From a virus: a stretch of DNA of 50,501 nucleotides. The notes beneath the pieces are model-generated. The model ran no database searches, was not told the origin of the DNA, and worked only from the letters and a program-made list of their open reading frames with translations. Of this stretch, positions 46,592 to 50,501 are shown in pieces (the stretch's first letter is position 1; the number at the start of each line of letters is the position of its first letter). The position numbers and the translations under genes are program-made. The stretch covers positions 1 through 50,501 of the IMG/VR virus record IMGVR_UViG_3300005253_000162; one strand, written 5' to 3'.

Positions 46592-47613
46592 TATGCACTC
46601 CGTCGATAGCCAAATTCAACACTATTTATACCTGCAATAGTCCAGGGAGCGGCGGTGTCAGGATCGCTCTCAACAATTTCTTGATGATATAAATAATTAT
46701 CACCTAAATTGAAATTAGATTGCACATGATCAGCACCCCCCTGCCTAAAGACAGGTTGACATGTTACCGCACCCGCATCATCTTTTCTTGCATCCAATAA
46801 AGTCTGTACGCCAGCAACTAAGCCAGCAGTCGTAACCAAGTTATCCATTAGATGAGTGTCTAGCTGTGGTAATCCTGCACCATCTTGGTGAGTATAGGTC
46901 GTATCATCATCAGCAGGATTCTCATCAACGTCTTCGTAATTGACTTCGCCAGTATCAGGAAATCTATCCCACTGTGCTGCATTACCAGCACCATTTGGAA
47001 GTAATGCTTCTACACGATAATCGCCAATGAAGTCGTTATTGACTGCACCAGAATTATTCATTACATACAAGTCATCAATATAAGAGGAAACAACGCTAGT
47101 TCCGCCCCTAAATTTAATGACATTAACGCTATTGTTAGCAGTTTGTTGTGTGTCCTGAGCCACCTCCGATATCCAACTAATTTCATTGACTCTAAGATCT
47201 ATTGTACCAGCACCATTGTTGATAAGAACTTTGAATTCTAAAAAGTACCATGCATCTATTTGAAACGACTCAGAAGAAGTAGCTAATACAGCTCCGCCTC
47301 GTTTGACTGAAATAGTACCATCAGCATTAATATCAAGACTAACTTGCTCTGTAGCCATATCAATTAAATAGAAAAATGTAGATGAAAATGGAGTAAAGGC
47401 TGCAAATTTTACAGCAAAACCAACTATCAACGTAGTATGTGAGCTGGATAATGTTTTTAGTACCTCCCTTCCCCCGCTACCTCCCAAAAATAACGCATCT
47501 GTTCCATTACGCCCATTACCTGCTGATATTGTAATACCATAACCAGAAGTCCATTTTTTCAGAATATCACCAATATCGTAGTGATCGAAACTATCCATAA
47601 ATAATAGTGTCAT
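46591..47613 (-). CDS. LamG/concanavalin-like virion protein
   Basis: A 340-residue protein with a GGAG site. The first 190 residues show a concanavalin-like pattern: MDSFDHYD, TLIVGFAVKF, YLIDM, FLEFKVLIN, DLYVMNN. The C-terminal part (YTHQDGAGLPQLDTHLMDN, AGVQTLLDARKDDAG, WTIAGINSVEFGYRR) is a recurrent phage tail module. Confidence 0.75.
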   Translation of the reverse strand: MTLLFMDSFDHYDIGDILKKWTSGYGITISAGNGRNGTDALFLGGSGGREVLKTLSSSHTTLIVGFAVKFAAFTPFSSTFFYLIDMATEQVSLDINADGTISVKRGGAVLATSSESFQIDAWYFLEFKVLINNGAGTIDLRVNEISWISEVAQDTQQTANNSVNVIKFRGGTSVVSSYIDDLYVMNNSGAVNNDFIGDYRVEALLPNGAGNAAQWDRFPDTGEVNYEDVDENPADDDTTYTHQDGAGLPQLDTHLMDNLVTTAGLVAGVQTLLDARKDDAGAVTCQPVFRQGGADHVQSNFNLGDNYLYHQEIVESDPDTAAPWTIAGINSVEFGYRRSA

Positions 47614-47616
47614 GTG

Positions 47617-47817
47617 TTATCTCCGTTTTATACTAGGCAAAAATATCCTATGTTGTGGTTTACGCTCAGCAAATGTTATTGGAAATGTACCAGGAAATAC
47701 CATTCCTTGTTTGTCACTTTCTGCAATTTCCTTTATCGCAAATATATCTCTCGTGCGTACAATCAAAGCCACGATTGAATAGAATGCAGCATGTAAGAAA
47801 TTTCGTCTAGTAATCAT
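47617..47817 (-). CDS. Small protein with a Tat-like signal
   Basis: A 66-residue protein. Its N-terminus, MITRRNFLHAAFYSIVALI, has the twin-arginine RRxFL motif and a short hydrophobic core. The remaining 45 residues are too few for a folded cofactor protein and end in a basic Pro-rich tail. There is no clear ribosome site. It is odd in a tail operon. Confidence 0.5.
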   Translation of the reverse strand: MITRRNFLHAAFYSIVALIVRTRDIFAIKEIAESDKQGMVFPGTFPITFAERKPQHRIFLPSIKRR

Positions 47818-47844
47818 AGCATAATAAATGAGTATATTAACTTC

Positions 47845-48795
47845 TTATCTAACTTTATATGTGACATAAAAGCCTATAGTAAACATATCCTGATTAACTG
47901 TGTCAAGAACATCGACCGCATCTCGTACAAAAGTAAGTAATACTATATTTCCTGAATATGCAGTGAAGTCAATCGTTGTTTCCATTTGACAACTATGATA
48001 ACCATCGTTAGATTCAACCGCTTCCTGTGCAAAAGCAGGTTCTATAATACCGATACTTCCTACTGTGCCACCACATTCACCTACTGCAATTACCATCTTG
48101 GCATAAATATTATTGCCATTACCGCCAAAGAGTACAGCTTTAACAGTTAGATCTGAATAATAATTCGCTGGCAAAATAAACCACCCATGCGCTTCAGAAT
48201 TTTTAGCATCTTGCATTTTTACGCCGGTCAAACCAATTGCTGTTTCTTCAAGATATTCGTTTATTGGATCTGTTCTATTATAAACAAATCCACAAGGTAT
48301 GAATATAGTTTCAAGTAGTGGACGCAGTACCCATACACGCTGATCTGTAACTACGTCAACATCACCGGCAGCATCAGTAAGAACGGTAGCTAATGGTATT
48401 TCCCAAATTACTCCATCAGTTTGAATTAATGCTAACAGAGCGGCTGCTTCACTAGCATACGGACCTCGTGCAAATATTCGAACTTCTTGCCCTGCAAAAT
48501 CTTTTTGCAAACCAACGAGCCAATAGACTGTATTGCCAGAAGACGCATTATCTACATTGACTGTATTTTCATAAAACTTTCCGTCAACCAATGCTATACC
48601 AGTAGCAACACGTATCGTAGTACCACCAGCGTCCGTTACTTCTAATTCATTTGCATAGCCACCAACAACACCTTGAACTGTACGATCACGTATAAACATC
48701 TTACGATACATATCTGACCACTGATCGTCGCTGTATGGCGCTAAAATTGCGTCTCCAGTCACTATACCGCCCCAGGGTAATGAGCTTTCAACCAT
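47845..48795 (-). CDS. Baseplate/upper fibre-like structural protein
   Basis: A 316-residue protein with an AGGAG site. The first half resembles the N-terminal domains of phage fibre-attachment proteins (GVVGGYANELEV, TGIALVDGKFYEN, YWLVGLQKDF, VTDQRVWVL). The second half is a separate beta domain. It lies directly after the Dit-like gene. Confidence 0.7.
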   Translation of the reverse strand: MVESSLPWGGIVTGDAILAPYSDDQWSDMYRKMFIRDRTVQGVVGGYANELEVTDAGGTTIRVATGIALVDGKFYENTVNVDNASSGNTVYWLVGLQKDFAGQEVRIFARGPYASEAAALLALIQTDGVIWEIPLATVLTDAAGDVDVVTDQRVWVLRPLLETIFIPCGFVYNRTDPINEYLEETAIGLTGVKMQDAKNSEAHGWFILPANYYSDLTVKAVLFGGNGNNIYAKMVIAVGECGGTVGSIGIIEPAFAQEAVESNDGYHSCQMETTIDFTAYSGNIVLLTFVRDAVDVLDTVNQDMFTIGFYVTYKVR

Positions 48796-48805
48796 AATAA
48801 ATCTC

Positions 48806-49765
48806 CTAAATTCCTATATATTTCGTAAAGTATGCTACTTGAACTGCTGTATTCACATTTGCACCTCCACCTAAAACACGAAGTGTATTTATTCCATTAG
48901 GTGCTATTGGACGTTCAGCAATATGAAAATCAACTAAGTTACTATCTGTTGTTACCGTACCGATTAAGCTTATTCCTAAATTATTTTGCACAACTTTATT
49001 TCCATATTGTAATCCAATCGTAACAACTTCTCCAGCTGAAATTACATAATTAAGTCGAATAAATTGATTTGTTGCTAAATTCGTAATAATAAATCCAGAT
49101 AACGGACCTGTAATTTCAATAGTCGGAAATGTAAACCACGTGCCTACATATGAAACAATTCGATCACTATCAATAACGTCAGAACCAAATCGTAAACCAT
49201 CACCAACACCATCTTTATGAAATATTAATGAACCAAACGAAGTATCAAATACTAATTGATCGCTTGTTGCCAATGTCCACTCTAAACACACTTCAACTGG
49301 ATCATAAATTATTGGATTGTGCGCAATAAATCGTAACGGTTCTGTAAATCCATGCTCATCCCAAAGACGTCCTTTTTTGCTTTGAAATATTGGACCTTTT
49401 TGTATTAAAACATCTAAATCACGAATACTACCATCAGGTAAATATTTCCGTAAAACACCTGGGCCGAATGCATTTAAATTATGTCTATTAGGACGAATCG
49501 CATCTATTAGAGTACTGCGATCTTCCCAATAATCATACCTACTACAGCCATTATTTCGAAGAACCATTTGTACAATACGAGTTTGCAAACGAAAATCTAC
49601 AACAGTTGCGCCGTGTTGTGTCGGTCCTCGTTGCGTAATGTATTCTATGGGTGGCAAACCCCAACCTTCCCAACTTGTTAAAAATTTATCCTCGGATTCA
49701 AAATCAAGAACAGTTCCGTCAGAAGCAATATATTGGTTATATTCGGGAAATTCTTTTTTAATCAT
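48806..49765 (-). CDS. Distal tail protein (Dit-like)
   Basis: A 319-residue protein, ATGA-coupled to the tape-measure gene. It fits the siphovirus Dit family: an N-terminal beta domain (GLPPIEYITQRGPTQHGATV, LRNNGCSRYDYWEDR), PGVLRKYLPDG, and a C-terminal galectin-like half. Position right after the tape measure is typical. Confidence 0.75.
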   Translation of the reverse strand: MIKKEFPEYNQYIASDGTVLDFESEDKFLTSWEGWGLPPIEYITQRGPTQHGATVVDFRLQTRIVQMVLRNNGCSRYDYWEDRSTLIDAIRPNRHNLNAFGPGVLRKYLPDGSIRDLDVLIQKGPIFQSKKGRLWDEHGFTEPLRFIAHNPIIYDPVEVCLEWTLATSDQLVFDTSFGSLIFHKDGVGDGLRFGSDVIDSDRIVSYVGTWFTFPTIEITGPLSGFIITNLATNQFIRLNYVISAGEVVTIGLQYGNKVVQNNLGISLIGTVTTDSNLVDFHIAERPIAPNGINTLRVLGGGANVNTAVQVAYFTKYIGI

Positions 49766-50501
49766 CGCAATGCCATTGATAACGCCATACTTAGATCATC
49801 CCTAACCGAAGCTGGTGATTGAATGTCTTGATATGTCGGTGTCATTTCAATACTAATACTTTGGTCAATATGTGTAGTTACGGCTCCCGGTAAAGTGCTA
49901 CCAATCACGGAACCATTTGCTAACGGCGAGCCACTAACACCTATACCTAAATCAGTCGTACTTATAGGCAAACTCATCAAATCTGCAATTATTTTTCCTA
50001 CAGAAAGATTGGCTTTCTTTGCTTCACTAGCCATACCTATTTCCAAACCTTGAATCCAACTCATACCTAATTTAGCAAATTTTCTTGAATACGAATGTGC
50101 ATCAGATTCAGTGAATGCACCAGTAATAGCAGTACGAATTAATTTTTTAATGAATGCCCAAAGTTTACTTGCACCAGATGCAAGACCTTCTAAGACACCT
50201 GCTATTAAATCTGCACCTAACGCAATCCAATCATCAAGAGTATCCAAAACGGCATCAATAGCATCGTCAATGAATTCTACAATTTTAACTAGAATACCGT
50301 GCTCAGGAGCAAAGAATTTATCTTTTATGCCTGCAAGAAAATCTGTAAGTAAATCCACTCCTGCATTAAAGAAGTCTGTAAGTTTTCCAAGAATTTTAGT
50401 AATTACCTTATCAATATACTCGCCGGTTTTTGTAATGATACCCTCTGGACCCAAAAATATCTGATACATTCCATTTGCAAGATTCGTAATAATCGTGACG
50501 C
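49762..50501 (-). CDS. Tape-measure protein, C-terminal part (runs off the right edge)
   Basis: The frame is open to the window edge, and the ATG at 50469 is internal (upstream residues read VTIITNLANG). The 246 visible residues have repeated hydrophobic helices (VDLLTDFLAGIKD, ADLIAGVLEGLASGASKL) and end in a polar tail, as in tape-measure C-termini. It determines tail length in siphoviruses. Confidence 0.8.
   Translation of the reverse strand, partial: VTIITNLANGMYQIFLGPEGIITKTGEYIDKVITKILGKLTDFFNAGVDLLTDFLAGIKDKFFAPEHGILVKIVEFIDDAIDAVLDTLDDWIALGADLIAGVLEGLASGASKLWAFIKKLIRTAITGAFTESDAHSYSRKFAKLGMSWIQGLEIGMASEAKKANLSVGKIIADLMSLPISTTDLGIGVSGSPLANGSVIGSTLPGAVTTHIDQSISIEMTPTYQDIQSPASVRDDLSMALSMALR

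Noticed and set aside
1-50501. Complete reassignment of TGA to an amino acid
   Set aside because: Many genes end in TGA at ATGA/GTGA junctions where the next gene starts with a good ribosome site, so TGA is used as a stop.

Overview
The window is most of a double-stranded DNA tailed bacteriophage genome, siphovirus-like, infecting an unidentified bacterium. The left edge cuts a terminase large subunit with a clear Walker A motif. The right edge cuts the C-terminal end of a tape-measure protein, followed by a Dit-like distal tail protein, baseplate and fibre proteins, two holin candidates and a GH25 endolysin. Both edge genes run leftward, so the portal, capsid and remaining tail genes probably lie outside the window; a circular or circularly permuted genome would join the two ends (inference). 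Genes have strong Shine-Dalgarno sites and tightly overlapping ATGA, TAATG and GTGA junctions. The rightward promoters are near-consensus sigma-70 sites with 17-bp spacers.

Layout: (a) 1-2455, leftward late genes ending in the terminase. (b) 2466-3470, a leftward single-gene cassette with its own promoter and terminator, lying in a 929-bp stretch with no GA and only two TC dinucleotides. (c) 3.5-7.9 kb, rightward units of tiny genes separated by CGA-rich repeat DNA; they include a probable free-standing structured RNA and a large non-coding block with a 17-bp inverted repeat. (d) 7.9-20.96 kb, a long rightward array of small genes, mostly unrecognised, with a SLOG protein, a GHKL ATPase carrying an HExxH motif, zinc ribbons and a protein carrying a piece of family A DNA polymerase. 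(e) 20.96-21.42 kb, a structured non-coding region with a tRNA-like element. (f) 21.4-22.9 kb, SWIM, HNH-AP2 and lipoprotein genes. (g) 22.9-42.0 kb, leftward replication and nucleotide metabolism genes. (h) 42.2-50.5 kb, leftward lysis and tail genes.

The replication module is nearly self-sufficient: SNF2-like helicase, Cas4/RecB-like nuclease, Sak4-like recombinase, SSB-like protein, RuvC-like resolvase, family A polymerase, AEP primase-helicase fusion, DEDD exonuclease and ATP-dependent ligase. Nucleotide genes include ThyX, dCMP deaminase, two MazG-like proteins, a dUTPase-like/HAD fusion and a DUF1599/Nmad1-like protein. A proteasome-type Ntn hydrolase closes the leftward module; its catalytic Thr1, Asp17 and Lys33 fall at exactly canonical positions.

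The strongest leads for something undescribed are: the GA-free cassette and its three-member paralogous family; the promoter-to-terminator structured RNA at 5581-5746; the 21.05-21.29 kb RNA region; the phage proteasome-like protease; the small-SH3-like domain expansion (about nine copies); the SLOG/GHKL-zincin neighbourhood; the polymerase O-helix mimic; and three genes with an in-frame TGA near the N-terminus.
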